64,000 nt of DNA from Amycolatopsis jiangsuensis. Lineage in GTDB: Bacteria > Actinomycetota > Actinomycetes > Mycobacteriales > Pseudonocardiaceae. Within the stretch, counting starts at the first letter, position 1; the number at the start of each line of letters is the position of its first letter. A program made the position numbers and the translations under genes. The stretch lies in assembly GCF_014204865.1 (NCBI RefSeq), contig NZ_JACHMG010000001.1, positions 3,994,501 to 4,058,500 on the forward strand, in the 5' to 3' direction. The notes under the pieces were generated by a model. The model was not told where the DNA came from. It saw nothing but the letters and a program-made list of their open reading frames with translations, and did not search any database. Shown here piece by piece: positions 25,460 to 34,530 of the stretch.

Positions 25460-26469
25460 TCCGCATCGCCGGACACCGGACCAGACTGCGAGTCCGCCCG
25501 GGTATCCGGCTCACCGGACAACGAACCCGGCAGCGCATCCGACAGCGAACCCGGCCGCGCGCCCGGCCGTGCCTCCGACAACAAGCCCGGCCCTGCGTCC
25601 GGCAACGAACCCGATTGCACGTCCGGCTGCGAGTCCGCCTGCGGACCCGGTTCGCCGGGCAGCGGATCGCTCTCCGGCCGGGGACGTGGCGGGCCCTCGG
25701 CCGCCGGCGCGGTCGGCTCCGAGGTCTTCGCGTCGAGGAAGCGCAGCAGTTCCACCGGGAACGGCAGCACGAGCGTCGAGTTCTTCTCCGCGGACACCTG
25801 CACCACCGTCTCCAGCAGACGCAGCTGCAGTGCCGCCGGCGTCGACTCCATCGCCGCGGCGGCCTGGGCCAGCTTGTGCGAGGCCTGCAGTTCGCCGTCC
25901 GCGGAGATCACCCGGGCACGGCGTTCGCGTTCGGCCTCGGCCTGGCGTGACATCGACCGCTTCATCGACTCCGGCAGTGCGACGTCCTTGATCTCCACCC
26001 GGTCGATGTGAATGCCCCAGTCCAGCGCCGGACTGTCGATCATCAGCTCCAAGCCCTCGTTGAGCCGCTCCCGGTTGGACAACAGATCATCGAGGTCGCT
26101 CTTGCCGATGATGGACCGCAGCGAGGTCTGCGCGACCTGGCCGATCGCGGCGGTGTAGTCCTGCACGTGGACCGCCGCGAGCACCGGGTCGACCACCTTG
26201 AAGTACACCACCGCGTCGACCCGTACCGTGACGTTGTCGCGGGTGATGCCGTCCTGCCCGGGCACGGGCATGGTGACGACCTGCATGTTCACCTTCTGCA
26301 TCCGGTCGACGACCGGAACCAGCAGGGTGAGCCCCGGCCCGCGCACCTGCGGCCGGACCCGGCCGAACCGGAACACGAGGCCCTTTTCGAACTGCTTCAC
26401 CACACGTACCGCGGACGCGAGCCACAGCCCGCCCGCGACGACCACTGCGCTGGCGATCTCGACGATCAT
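25444..26469 (-). CDS. SPFH/band-7 (stomatin-like) membrane protein
   Basis: A 341-residue protein: one N-terminal membrane helix (EIASAVVVAGGLWLASA), then the SPFH domain with KQFEKGLVFRFGRV, GPGLTLLVPVVDRM and DWGIHIDRVEIKDV, and the charged coiled coil RQAEAERERRARVI. The final about 75 residues are a Pro/Gly/Ser/Asp repeat tail (SLPDAGPG, SLSDALPG, SLSGEPD) absent from ordinary stomatins. Family members scaffold membrane microdomains. ATG at 26469 chosen so the helix is N-terminal. No NfeD gene is adjacent. Confidence 0.85.
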   Translation of the reverse strand: MIVEIASAVVVAGGLWLASAVRVVKQFEKGLVFRFGRVRPQVRGPGLTLLVPVVDRMQKVNMQVVTMPVPGQDGITRDNVTVRVDAVVYFKVVDPVLAAVHVQDYTAAIGQVAQTSLRSIIGKSDLDDLLSNRERLNEGLELMIDSPALDWGIHIDRVEIKDVALPESMKRSMSRQAEAERERRARVISADGELQASHKLAQAAAAMESTPAALQLRLLETVVQVSAEKNSTLVLPFPVELLRFLDAKTSEPTAPAAEGPPRPRPESDPLPGEPGPQADSQPDVQSGSLPDAGPGLLSEARPGARPGSLSDALPGSLSGEPDTRADSQSGPVSGDADQLSR

Positions 26470-26562
26470 GACAGCTCCCGGGTTCGCGGAACCCCTGCTC
26501 ACTCACTGTACGCGCGCACCACGGCCGGCGAAACGGGTTGCACGCCCGGCCAGGATGGGTTC

Positions 26563-27462
26563 GTGCCCCCGCTGCGGATCCCGCCTGCCTTCGCCGCCCG
26601 CGCGCCTCGCGTACTGGGCCCGGGATCCGGGCCGTGGCTGACCGGGCTGCCCGCGCTCGCCGCACGGTACGCGCGCGAGTGGGGGCTTGAGTTCGAGGAT
26701 ACCGCGCGGCACGGCTTCACCGGCGTCGTACAGCCCGCGCGACGGACTGACGGCACCCGGGTGATGCTCAAACTCGGGTGGCCCCACGAGGAGTCCCGTG
26801 ACGAACCGCTTGCACTGTCCACATGGGCCGGTCGTGGTTCCGTGCTGCTGCTGGCATCCGCGGCCGACGACGGGGTGCTACTGCTGGAGCGGCTGGACGA
26901 TTCCCGCACCCTGCAGGACGAACCGCTGTTGCCCGCGGTCGAGGTGATGAGCGGGCTCGCCCGACGGCTCGCGGTGCCCGCGCCCGCGTCGCTCACCCGT
27001 TCGGTGGCCGCCGAGGCCGAGCGACTGCGGGCCGAGCTCCCCCGGTCGTGGCAGGAACTGGACCGGCCGCTGCCCCGCCGGGACCTGGACGCGGCACTCG
27101 AGGTCTGCCGCGACCTCGGTCCGGAATCCGGATCCACGCTGGTCAACGAGGACCTGCACTACGAGAACGTGCTGGCGGGCGAACGTGCACCATGGCTGGT
27201 GATCGACCCCAAGCCGATTGCCGGAGACCTGGAGTACGGCGTGTTCTCCTTGTTGTGGAACCGGTTCAGTGAGTCCACAGTGGAGTCAAAGCTCGCCGCG
27301 ACCGGACTGGACGCGGACCGGGCACGGGCCTGGACGCTGGTGCGCTCGGTGCAGAACCGGCTGTGGTTCGCCGAGGACCTGCGGGACACCGGGAGTCTCG
27401 GCAGCGAGGGGCCGTCCGCCGCGCACCTGCCCGCGTTGACCCGCTGGGCCATGCGGACCTGA
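26563..27462 (+). CDS. Aminoglycoside/hydroxyurea-type antibiotic kinase (APH(6)-like)
   Basis: A 299-residue protein resembling the streptomycin 6-kinase group. The kinase-like C-lobe shows NEDLHYENVL (about residues 203-212), the Brenner-type catalytic loop with its Asp and Asn, and LVIDPKP, the second metal-binding Asp. The N-lobe has VMLKLGWP with a candidate ATP-binding Lys. The catalytic loop begins NED rather than the usual HGD. GTG at 26563 follows AGGATGGG. It may phosphorylate an aminoglycoside or an endogenous metabolite; resistance is not proven by sequence. Confidence 0.78.
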   Translation: MPPLRIPPAFAARAPRVLGPGSGPWLTGLPALAARYAREWGLEFEDTARHGFTGVVQPARRTDGTRVMLKLGWPHEESRDEPLALSTWAGRGSVLLLASAADDGVLLLERLDDSRTLQDEPLLPAVEVMSGLARRLAVPAPASLTRSVAAEAERLRAELPRSWQELDRPLPRRDLDAALEVCRDLGPESGSTLVNEDLHYENVLAGERAPWLVIDPKPIAGDLEYGVFSLLWNRFSESTVESKLAATGLDADRARAWTLVRSVQNRLWFAEDLRDTGSLGSEGPSAAHLPALTRWAMRT

Positions 27463-27509
27463 GCGGCGGAACGCCGGAAACGTCCCGAGCGCGGCCGCCT
27501 GCCAGCCGA

Positions 27510-27515
27510 TAGTGT
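27510..27515 (+). promoter_or_regulatory. -10 element (TAGTGT) of the MgtE-N/CBS gene
   Basis: TAGTGT plus seven bases to the ATG at 27523, leaderless-type. Confidence 0.4.
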
Positions 27516-27522
27516 CGGCCCC

Positions 27523-28839
27523 ATGGCAGGTGTGAACCGGGTCTTCGCAGCTCAGCTGACAGGTCTGCCGGTGTTCGGCCCCGATGGCGAGTCCATCGGC
27601 AAGGTCCGCGACGTGGTCGCCGGGCTCCGGCTGGACCAGCAGCCGCCGCGGGTGCTCGGGCTGGTCGTCGAACTGGCCACCCGGCGCCGGGTGTTCGTGC
27701 CCATGCTCCGGGTCACCTCGATCGAACCGAACGCGGTGACGCTGGCCACCGGTTCGGTGAACATGCGGCATTTCACCCAGCGCCCCAACGAGGTCCTGGT
27801 GTGCGGCCAGCTGCTCGACGCGCACGCGATGCGCAGCGACGGCAGCACCCGGCTGACGGTCACCGACGCCGCGATGGAGCCCACCCGTACCCGCGACTGG
27901 GTGCTGGCGAAGCTCGCCGTGCGGGAACGGTCCACGCGGCTGGCATTGGGCAGGCGCCGGGCCGCCACGCAGGTCCTGCCCTGGAACGAGGTGGCCGGAC
28001 TCGGCCTGACCGACCTCGCCGGCCATCCTCAGGGCGCCGGGCAGCTGCTGATGCTGTTCGACACCATGCGAGCGGTCGACGTCGCGGCCACCGTGCGTGA
28101 TCTGCCGCTCAAGCGCCGGCACGAGGTGGCCGACGAGATGGACGACGAACGGCTCGCCGACGTCATCGAGGAGCTGCCCGAGGACGACCAGAAGGAGCTG
28201 CTCGGCTACCTGCCCGAGGAGCGGGCCGCGGACGTGCTCGAGGCGATGAACCCGGACGACGCCGCCGACCTGCTGGCCGAACTGGCCCCGGCCGAGCAGA
28301 ACCGGTTGCTGGAGCTGATGGAGCCGGAGGAGTCGGCCCCGGTCAAGCGGCTGCTGGCGTACTCCTCGGACACCGCGGGCGGGTTGATGACGCCGGAGCC
28401 GGTGGTGCTCGCCCCGGACGCCACCATCGCCGAGGCGCTGGCGCACATCCGCAACGCGGAGCTGCCCGCCGCGCTCGCGACCGTGGTCTTCGTGTGCCGG
28501 CCGCCCAGCGCGACGCCCACCGGCCGGTTCGTCGGCGTCGTGCACTTCCAGCGGCTGCTGCGCGAACCGCCTGCCGAGCTGGTCGCCTCCGCGGTGGACA
28601 CCGACCTCACCGCGCTCCGCCCGGAGGCGCCGCTGGCGGAGGTCACCCGCTACTTCGCCGCCTACAACCTCGCCTGCGGGCCGGTGGTCGACGCCGAGGA
28701 CCACCTGCTGGGCGCGGTCACCGTGGACGACGTCCTCGACCACCTGCTGCCCGACGACTGGCGGGAGACCGGACTGCACGATTTCGGCCTCGACCCGGCC
28801 GACTCCCCCGCCGAACCCGAGGAGGCCGACCGTGCCTGA
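27523..28839 (+). CDS. MgtE N-terminal domain and CBS protein without transporter part (Rv1232c-like)
   Basis: A 438-residue soluble protein. An N-terminal PRC-barrel-like segment (FGPDGESIGKVRDVV), then an MgtE_N superhelix with repeated acidic DDERLADVIEELPEDDQ and PDDAADLLAEL units (about residues 200-280), then a CBS pair (GGLMTPEPVVL ... ACGPVVDAEDHLLGAVT). The five-helix MgtE channel domain is missing. The Mg2+-sensing half of MgtE therefore exists alone and overlaps by eight bases with a DUF1003 membrane protein, which may be its effector. Matches Rv1232c in length and neighbours. Confidence 0.85.
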   Translation: MAGVNRVFAAQLTGLPVFGPDGESIGKVRDVVAGLRLDQQPPRVLGLVVELATRRRVFVPMLRVTSIEPNAVTLATGSVNMRHFTQRPNEVLVCGQLLDAHAMRSDGSTRLTVTDAAMEPTRTRDWVLAKLAVRERSTRLALGRRRAATQVLPWNEVAGLGLTDLAGHPQGAGQLLMLFDTMRAVDVAATVRDLPLKRRHEVADEMDDERLADVIEELPEDDQKELLGYLPEERAADVLEAMNPDDAADLLAELAPAEQNRLLELMEPEESAPVKRLLAYSSDTAGGLMTPEPVVLAPDATIAEALAHIRNAELPAALATVVFVCRPPSATPTGRFVGVVHFQRLLREPPAELVASAVDTDLTALRPEAPLAEVTRYFAAYNLACGPVVDAEDHLLGAVTVDDVLDHLLPDDWRETGLHDFGLDPADSPAEPEEADRA

Positions 28840-29329
28840 ACCGTCCTCCGGCCGCAGGCTCGACCAGCCGCGCAGCCAGGCCCGGCTGCGGCTGAACATC
28901 GATCCGGACACCTTCGGCCGGTTCACCGAGCGGATCGCGCGGTTCCTCGGCACCGGCAAATACCTGTTCTGGCAGACGCTGATCGTGGTCGTCTGGATCG
29001 TGCTGAACCTCACCGCGCTGTCGCTGCGCTGGGACCCGTACCCGTTCATCCTGCTCAACCTGGCCTTCTCCACGCAGGCCGCGTACGCCGCGCCGCTGAT
29101 CCTGCTGGCGCAGAACCGCCAGGACGACCGCGACCGCGTTTCGCTGGAAGAGGACCGTGCGCGGGCCACGCAGACCAAGGCCGACACCGAGTACCTGGCA
29201 CGCGAGCTGGCCGCGTTGCGGCTGGCGATCGGCGAGGTCGCCACCCGCGACTACCTCCGCAGCGAACTGGACCGGCTGCGGGACGACCTCGACGTGGAGA
29301 CGAAGCCGCGCAAGACCAAGCAGGCGTGA
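28832..29329 (+). CDS. DUF1003 membrane protein (Rv1231c-like)
   Basis: A 165-residue protein with two hydrophobic helices (FWQTLIVVVWIVLNLTAL and FILLNLAFSTQAAYAAPLIL) and a long charged C-terminal helix (ARATQTKADTEYLARELAAL), the DUF1003 layout. The GTG start at 28832 lies inside the end of the preceding gene, with GAGGAGG as ribosome site. Function of the family is unknown; the tight coupling to an MgtE-N/CBS protein suggests a joint role. Confidence 0.83.
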   Translation: MPEPSSGRRLDQPRSQARLRLNIDPDTFGRFTERIARFLGTGKYLFWQTLIVVVWIVLNLTALSLRWDPYPFILLNLAFSTQAAYAAPLILLAQNRQDDRDRVSLEEDRARATQTKADTEYLARELAALRLAIGEVATRDYLRSELDRLRDDLDVETKPRKTKQA

Positions 29330-29353
29330 AAACACCCGCCGCGTACCGGTACG

Positions 29354-29359
29354 TAACAT
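29354..29359 (+). promoter_or_regulatory. -10 element (TAACAT) of mrp
   Basis: TAACAT plus seven bases to the GTG at 29367. It supports GTG 29367 over the ATG at 29358, which overlaps the box itself. Confidence 0.45.
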
Positions 29360-29366
29360 GGGTTGC

Positions 29367-30512
29367 GTGACTGGTACACAGCAGCTCCCCAGCGTCGACG
29401 ACGTCCGCACCGCGCTGAAGGACGTGTACGACCCGGAGATCAAGAAACCGATCACCGACCTCGGCATGGTCAAGGACGTGGCGGTCGACGACGACGGTGT
29501 GGTCACCGTCGGCATCTACCTCACCGTGGCGGGCTGCCCGCTCAAGGCGACGCTGACCCAGGACACCACCAAGGCCGTCGAGAAGCTCCCCGGCGTCGCC
29601 GACGTCCGGGTCGAGCTGGACGTGATGAGCGACGAGCAGCGCACCGAACTGCGCAAATCACTGCGCGGGGACGCGGCGGAGCCGGTGATCCCGTTCGCGC
29701 AGCCGGGTTCGATGACCCGGGTGTACTGCGTGGCCTCGGGCAAGGGCGGAGTCGGCAAGTCGTCGGTCACGGTGAACCTCGCGGTCGCGATGGCCGAGCG
29801 CGGGCTGTCGGTCGGCGTGGTCGACGCGGACATCTACGGGCACTCGGTCCCGCGCATGCTGGGCGCGCGCGAGAAGCCGACCAAGGTCGACACGATGATC
29901 ATGCCGCCGCAGGCACATGGCGTGAAGGTGATCTCTATCGGCATGTTCACCCCGGGCAACGCACCGGTGGTGTGGCGCGGCCCGATGCTGCACCGCGCGC
30001 TGCAGCAGTTCCTCGCCGACGTGTTCTGGGGCGACCTGGACATCCTGCTGCTGGACCTGCCGCCGGGCACCGGCGACATCGCGATCTCGGTGGCGCAGCT
30101 GATCCCGAACGCGGAGATCCTGGTCGTCACCACCCCGCAGCAGGCGGCCGCCGAGGTCGCCGAGCGCGCGGGCGCGATCGCCCTGCAGACCCGCCAGCGG
30201 GTGGCCGGCGTGATCGAGAACATGTCCTGGCTGGAGACGCCCTCGGGTGAGCGGATGGAGGTGTTCGGCAGCGGCGGCGGCCAGACCGTGGCCGATTCGC
30301 TGTCGAAGTCGGTGGGCTCGCAGGTGCCGCTGCTGGGTCAGGTCCCGCTCGACCCGCGCCTGCGCGAACAGGGCGACGAGGGCACCCCGCTGGTGCTGGC
30401 CGAACCCGAAGCGCCCGCCTCGCAGGTACTCAGGGACGCGGCCAAGCAGCTGTCCGTCCGCGCCCGCGGCCTGGCGGGAATGATGCTGAACGTGAGCCCC
30501 GCCGGCCGCTGA
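29367..30512 (+). CDS. mrp: Mrp/ApbC family Fe-S cluster carrier ATPase
   Basis: A 381-residue protein. The N-terminal MIP18/DUF59 domain (VYDPEIKKPITDLGMV ... VAGCPLK) is followed by a deviant Walker A P-loop, GKGGVGKSS (about residues 125-133), the switch motif VDADIYGHSVP and LLDLPPGTGD. These mark an Mrp/NBP35-type scaffold that carries and transfers iron-sulfur clusters. The CxxC cluster-binding motif of many Mrp proteins is not seen near the C-terminal third. Position and orientation match Rv1229c. Confidence 0.9.
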   Translation: MTGTQQLPSVDDVRTALKDVYDPEIKKPITDLGMVKDVAVDDDGVVTVGIYLTVAGCPLKATLTQDTTKAVEKLPGVADVRVELDVMSDEQRTELRKSLRGDAAEPVIPFAQPGSMTRVYCVASGKGGVGKSSVTVNLAVAMAERGLSVGVVDADIYGHSVPRMLGAREKPTKVDTMIMPPQAHGVKVISIGMFTPGNAPVVWRGPMLHRALQQFLADVFWGDLDILLLDLPPGTGDIAISVAQLIPNAEILVVTTPQQAAAEVAERAGAIALQTRQRVAGVIENMSWLETPSGERMEVFGSGGGQTVADSLSKSVGSQVPLLGQVPLDPRLREQGDEGTPLVLAEPEAPASQVLRDAAKQLSVRARGLAGMMLNVSPAGR

Positions 30513-30518
30513 CCGGCG

Positions 30519-30560
30519 CTGTGAAGGCCTCCTTCATTTCTGGAGGAGGCCTTCACGGCA
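30519..30560. terminator. Bidirectional hairpin terminator, GTGAAGG family
   Basis: GTGAAGGCCTCC (30522-30533) pairs with GGAGGCCTTCAC (30546-30557), with further outer pairing through a wobble. It separates the convergent mrp and lipoprotein genes. Confidence 0.8.
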
Positions 30561-30570
30561 CTTACGGCGG

Positions 30571-31062
30571 TCAGACCGCGTGCACAGTGGTCAGCAGGGT
30601 GTTCGACTCGCGCAGCGTCACGCGAGTGTCACCGGGCTTGGTCACTGTCCAGTCGATTCCCTCGGGCTCGTCGGGGTCCACGTCCGCGGACTTGTCCGGC
30701 ATGCCCTGCACGTCGATGTTCTGCGACTTGTCCGACGTCACCTCGACCTTGACCCGATCGCCCACCTGCGCGTCGACCGCACCGGCGGGCGGGGTGACCT
30801 TGCCACCGGCGTACTTCACCGTGATCAGCACGTCCACGCCGGCCTCGCCGGTCTCCGCGCCGCGCTTGACGTTGGCCGGCTGCCCGGCGGCGCTGCTCGC
30901 GGGCGCGCTCGAAGCGGACGAGGACGACGGCGCGACCGGCCCGGGCACCGAGGTGTGGGTGGCGGGCGGCTCGGTGCTCGGCTCGTCGTCGGCGTTGCAC
31001 CCGGCAGCCAGCAGGGCCGCCGCCGCGATCGTTCCGGCCAGCGCAGCACCGCGACGAGACAT
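30571..31062 (-). CDS. Lipoprotein with cupredoxin-like C-terminal domain
   Basis: A 163-residue precursor. The signal peptide ends at lipobox LAAGC (Cys22), followed by a Ser/Pro/Ala linker to about residue 65. The last 90 residues read as a beta sandwich (VLITVKYAGGKVTPPAGAV ... GDRVKVEVTSD ... VTKPGDTRVTL), like cupredoxin-type domains, but no Cys/Met/His copper ligand set is evident. ATG at 31062 with GGAGGTT upstream. Surface-anchored protein of unknown function. Confidence 0.7.
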   Translation of the reverse strand: MSRRGAALAGTIAAAALLAAGCNADDEPSTEPPATHTSVPGPVAPSSSSASSAPASSAAGQPANVKRGAETGEAGVDVLITVKYAGGKVTPPAGAVDAQVGDRVKVEVTSDKSQNIDVQGMPDKSADVDPDEPEGIDWTVTKPGDTRVTLRESNTLLTTVHAV

Positions 31063-31146
31063 GTCAGGAACCTCCAGGATCGTTGAGCTGATCCCCCGAG
31101 GCTACCCAGTCTGATCAGGGCTCTATCACCAGGCCGGATCGCCCGC

Positions 31147-31563
31147 TCAGGTGGCGTCCGGGTCCACCGGCGGGCGTTCGCCGGGCTTCAGCGGCTCCGG
31201 CTGCGGCACGCTGCTCTGCGGTTTGACCGCGCCGGCCGACCCGTTGCTGCCGTTCGATCCGTTGCCATTCACCGAGTTCAGGCCCAGCGGGTCCGAATCG
31301 CCGTCGAACAGGTGCTGCGTGACCACCCGTTTCGGGTCGAAGTTGCGCAGCCCGCGCAGATCCTCCAGCGGCTTGCGCAGCTGGTCGAACTCCGGGCCCA
31401 TCTCCTCGCGCAGCTGCTCGCGCGCGCCGGTGGCGAACTCGCGAACCTTGCGGACGCTCTTGGCCATCCAGGCCGCCGCCTCGGGCAGCCGTTCGGGGCC
31501 GAGGATGAAGAGACCGGCGATGATGAGGACGAGGATCTCGCCCCAGCCGATGCTGTCGAACAC
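31147..31563 (-). CDS. tatB: Sec-independent translocase subunit TatB
   Basis: A 138-residue protein: N-terminal membrane helix with the TatA/B signature ([26 protein letters not shown] split over residues 2-28), the amphipathic helix [23 protein letters not shown], and a disordered Asn/Gly/Ser and Pro-rich tail ([11 protein letters not shown]). It forms the twin-arginine signal receptor with TatC. Placed directly downstream of htrA as in Rv1224, inside the sigE neighbourhood. Confidence 0.92.
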   Translation of the reverse strand: MFDSIGWGEILVLIIAGLFILGPERLPEAAAWMAKSVRKVREFATGAREQLREEMGPEFDQLRKPLEDLRGLRNFDPKRVVTQHLFDGDSDPLGLNSVNGNGSNGSNGSAGAVKPQSSVPQPEPLKPGERPPVDPDAT

Positions 31564-31663
31564 CCGTGAACCTCCGCTCGGTGCTGGCCCGCTCAGGATA
31601 CTCGCGCCCGGCCGGGGTCCGGCAGGCCCGATGGTGCTCGGGCAGCCGAAGTCCCGGTGAACC

Positions 31664-33199
31664 TCAGTCGGTGCCCAGGGTCACGTCCACGACCAGCAGC
31701 GCGCCGCCGCGGGCCAGCTGCACCGGAACGACCTCGCCCGGCTCGTGGTTGCGCACGGCCACGGTCAGCTCGGCCGAATCGCGGACCAGCCGGTCACCGA
31801 CCTTCGTGATCACGTCGCCCTCCTTGATCCCGGCGCCCGCGGCCGGTCCGTTCGGGACGACGTTCTGCACCTGCGCGCCCATGCTCGTGGACCCGGCCAC
31901 CGACGCCGCATTGATCCCGATGTCGGCGTGCGTGACCTTGCCGCTGCGGATCAGCTCCTCGGCGATCTTGATCGCGTAGTCGCTGGGGATGGCGAACCCG
32001 ATGCCGATACTGCCGCCGTCCGCGCTGGACGAGCGGATCGCGGAGTTGATGCCGACCAGCGCGCCGGTGGAGTCGACGAGCGCGCCGCCGGAGTTGCCGT
32101 GGTTGATCGCCGCGTCGGTCTGGATGGCCTCGTAGGTGACCGGGGGCGCGCCGTTGTCGCCGCCCGCGGTGACCGGCCGGTCGAGTGCGCTGACGATGCC
32201 GGAGGTGATCGAGTTCTGCAGCGCCAGCGGCGAACCGACCGCGATCACCGAATCGCCGACCTGCAGGTCGGCTGATTTGCCGATCTGCATGACCACCGGG
32301 TTGGTCACGGTGACCTTCACGACCGCGAGGTCGGTTTTCTGGTCCGCACCGACGAGCTTGGCCTCGGTGCGGGTGCCGTCGTTGAAGATCGCGGTGATCT
32401 TGACCGAGGAATCGCCGGCCGCGGAGGAGACCACGTGCTCGTTGGTGAGGACGTAACCCTGCGGGTCGATGACCACCCCGGAACCCTGTTCGCCGTTTTC
32501 CGCGCCGGGTTTGACGACCTCGAGCGACACCACCGCGGGCGACACCCGGCGGGCGATGTCGGCCAGCGAGCCGGGTGGACGTTCCTTGGCCGCTTCCGCC
32601 TCGGAGATCGTGGCGCTGCCGGTCAGCTCGGATCCGGTGTCGGCGATCCACCAGGCGGCCAGCCCGCCGATCGCGCCGACCAGCAGCGCGACCACCCCGA
32701 GCAGCGCGAGTGCCCTCGGCTTGACCCGGCGGCCGAACAGCACCTCGGGCAGGCTGAGCAGCGCCCCGGAGGGTCGGGTCTCGGATGCGGACCCGGACTC
32801 CTCACCGGCCACCGCGGGCCCGGCCAGCACGGCCCCCGCGGCGGGGTCCCGCCACGGATCGCGCTGGTCGGTCCACAGCGGTTCCTCCGGCGCGGGTGGC
32901 TCCCCGGTGGCTTCGAGCGGCCGCTGCAGCACCACGTCCTCGGCCCCCGGCGGACGGCGGAACGCCTCGGCCAGCGACTCGGGTGGCGGCGGGGCCAGCT
33001 CGAAACCACGGCCACCACCGTTGCCGTTCGGCGGCGGGGTGTAGAGCTTGTCGAACGCGCCCTCGACCCCCCGCGGCCTGCCGAAGACGGCGGTCTGCGC
33101 CGGATCGACCGCGGGCCGCTCGAGCGGCCGCGGCTCCAGCCGGTCCGCGCCCACGGCACCGGGCTGGGCAGAGTTCGCGTTCGGCTGGTCGGTCATCAT
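31664..33199 (-). CDS. htrA: HtrA/DegP-type serine protease with PDZ domain
   Basis: A 511-residue protein: a 160-residue Pro-rich cytoplasmic region, one membrane helix at about residues 162-184, a trypsin-like domain with the full triad (His255 in TNEHVV, Asp290 in KTDLAVV, Ser370 in GNSGGA) and a C-terminal PDZ domain. It degrades misfolded or damaged extracytoplasmic proteins and, in the SigE system, belongs to the envelope stress response. Gene order matches Rv1223. ATG at 33199 or 33196 possible. Confidence 0.92.
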   Translation of the reverse strand: MMTDQPNANSAQPGAVGADRLEPRPLERPAVDPAQTAVFGRPRGVEGAFDKLYTPPPNGNGGGRGFELAPPPPESLAEAFRRPPGAEDVVLQRPLEATGEPPAPEEPLWTDQRDPWRDPAAGAVLAGPAVAGEESGSASETRPSGALLSLPEVLFGRRVKPRALALLGVVALLVGAIGGLAAWWIADTGSELTGSATISEAEAAKERPPGSLADIARRVSPAVVSLEVVKPGAENGEQGSGVVIDPQGYVLTNEHVVSSAAGDSSVKITAIFNDGTRTEAKLVGADQKTDLAVVKVTVTNPVVMQIGKSADLQVGDSVIAVGSPLALQNSITSGIVSALDRPVTAGGDNGAPPVTYEAIQTDAAINHGNSGGALVDSTGALVGINSAIRSSSADGGSIGIGFAIPSDYAIKIAEELIRSGKVTHADIGINAASVAGSTSMGAQVQNVVPNGPAAGAGIKEGDVITKVGDRLVRDSAELTVAVRNHEPGEVVPVQLARGGALLVVDVTLGTD

Positions 33200-33807
33200 T
33201 CCCCGGGGCTGCGTTCAGTGGCTGGGCCTCGACGATACCCAAGGCTGCAGAACCCGAGTGTGCCCACCGGACGGTGAAGTGGCTGTTTCCTGCCTGGGCT
33301 GGTCTGGGTAGCGGACGAACGCAGGGCTGCGGGACAGACGGCAGAGGCAGACGGCGGAAGCCGGTGCGGCGGCAGAGGGCAGGATGCGGGTCAGACGGCA
33401 GGGCGGTACGGGTGTCAGGGCACTGCGGGCGGCAGCAGTCTCCTGCCCGAGCCGACACGACGAGACCCGCCAACTGGGTGCCGCAGTTCTCGCGGCGGTG
33501 GGCGAGTTCCTCGACCGCACAGAGCATCGCGCTCGGCAGCCGGGCTACTCCACGGCGTCTGCGGCGGGCGGCCTGGGGCTACAGCGCGGACTCCCTGTTC
33601 GTTCAGACGCCAGCCGGGCGAAGCGACCAGATTTCCCGCACGGTCGTTGCAGCCGTGCCAGTCGCTTGCCCCAGCCGAGACGGCAGCGACCCTCGTACTG
33701 GCCCGACGTAGCAGCGGCAATCACCCATGACGGGCCCTGGCGGCGGCACTCCCTCCTGGCCGCGGGAACCAGCGATCCCTCCCCGCCCCGAGACAGCGGG
33801 CTGCGGT
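33200..33807. other. 608-bp gap between rseA and htrA without a convincing gene
   Basis: Open frames here lack ribosome sites and family-like sequence. The part at about 33330-33410 holds scattered copies of CAGACGGCAG-like words. As rseA ends at 33808 and htrA starts at 33199 on the minus strand, the region may carry a separate htrA promoter; none was pinpointed. Confidence 0.4.
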
Positions 33808-34530
33808 TCAGTGAGCCGGGACCGGCTGCACCCGATCGTCCACCGGGCGTACCGGGGGTGCCGGACTCGGCGGTGCCGGCGAGCCGGTCGGCTGGGTGGG
33901 CAGACTCGGCTGGGCGGGCTGGCTCGGCTGGGGGCGGGAGACACCCATGTGGGCGGGCAGCAGGTTCGCGTTCGGCTGCGGGGCCGGGCCCGGGTCGGAG
34001 CCGTCACCACTGTCGGCGGCCGTGCCGACGAGGGCCAGCGCGCTCAGCACCAGACCCGACACGACCACGCCCGCTCCCTGTGCCGCGCGTTTGCGGCTGA
34101 AGGCGAACCGACCGCCGCCCAGCACGTTCGCCGACTGGCCGAGCGGCGCGGTTGTTCCCAACGGCGCCGCACCTCCCAGCACGCCGTCACGCAGGCCGGA
34201 GTCACGCAGACCGGCGACCCGGTCCGGACGCTGGATCGCGACGAGCTGACCGTCGGCCGTGACCGCCAGGTTGTCCGGTGCGCCGGGCAGGTCGGTGTGT
34301 TCCGGGATGGAGCTCAGCCTGGCCAGGAAACCGGCCGACATCATCGGGTCGCCCGCCTGCTTCACCGCCGCGCCCGCCTGCCGCTGCGCTGCGACCTCGG
34401 CGACACAGCCGGGGCAGCACGCGAGGTGCGCGGCGGCCCGGTCCCGCGCGCCCGCGGTCAGTTCGCCATCGACGAACGCGACCACCACATCGGGCAGCAA
34501 ATGGGATTCACGAAGGCCCCAGCCGGTCAT
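33808..34530 (-). CDS. rseA: Anti-sigma factor RseA with zinc-binding motif
   Basis: A 240-residue anti-sigma factor. The zinc-associated motif H-X3-C-X2-C is complete (His35, Cys39, Cys42 in AHLACCPGC). A membrane helix ([19 protein letters not shown], about residues 165-185) precedes a Pro/Gln/Ser-rich exported tail ([14 protein letters not shown]). It binds and silences SigE. Its ATG overlaps the sigE stop by four bases (ATGA), enforcing stoichiometric synthesis. Equivalent to Rv1222, though the predicted membrane helix and long tail are larger than in a minimal cytosolic form. Confidence 0.88.
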   Translation of the reverse strand: MTGWGLRESHLLPDVVVAFVDGELTAGARDRAAAHLACCPGCVAEVAAQRQAGAAVKQAGDPMMSAGFLARLSSIPEHTDLPGAPDNLAVTADGQLVAIQRPDRVAGLRDSGLRDGVLGGAAPLGTTAPLGQSANVLGGGRFAFSRKRAAQGAGVVVSGLVLSALALVGTAADSGDGSDPGPAPQPNANLLPAHMGVSRPQPSQPAQPSLPTQPTGSPAPPSPAPPVRPVDDRVQPVPAH

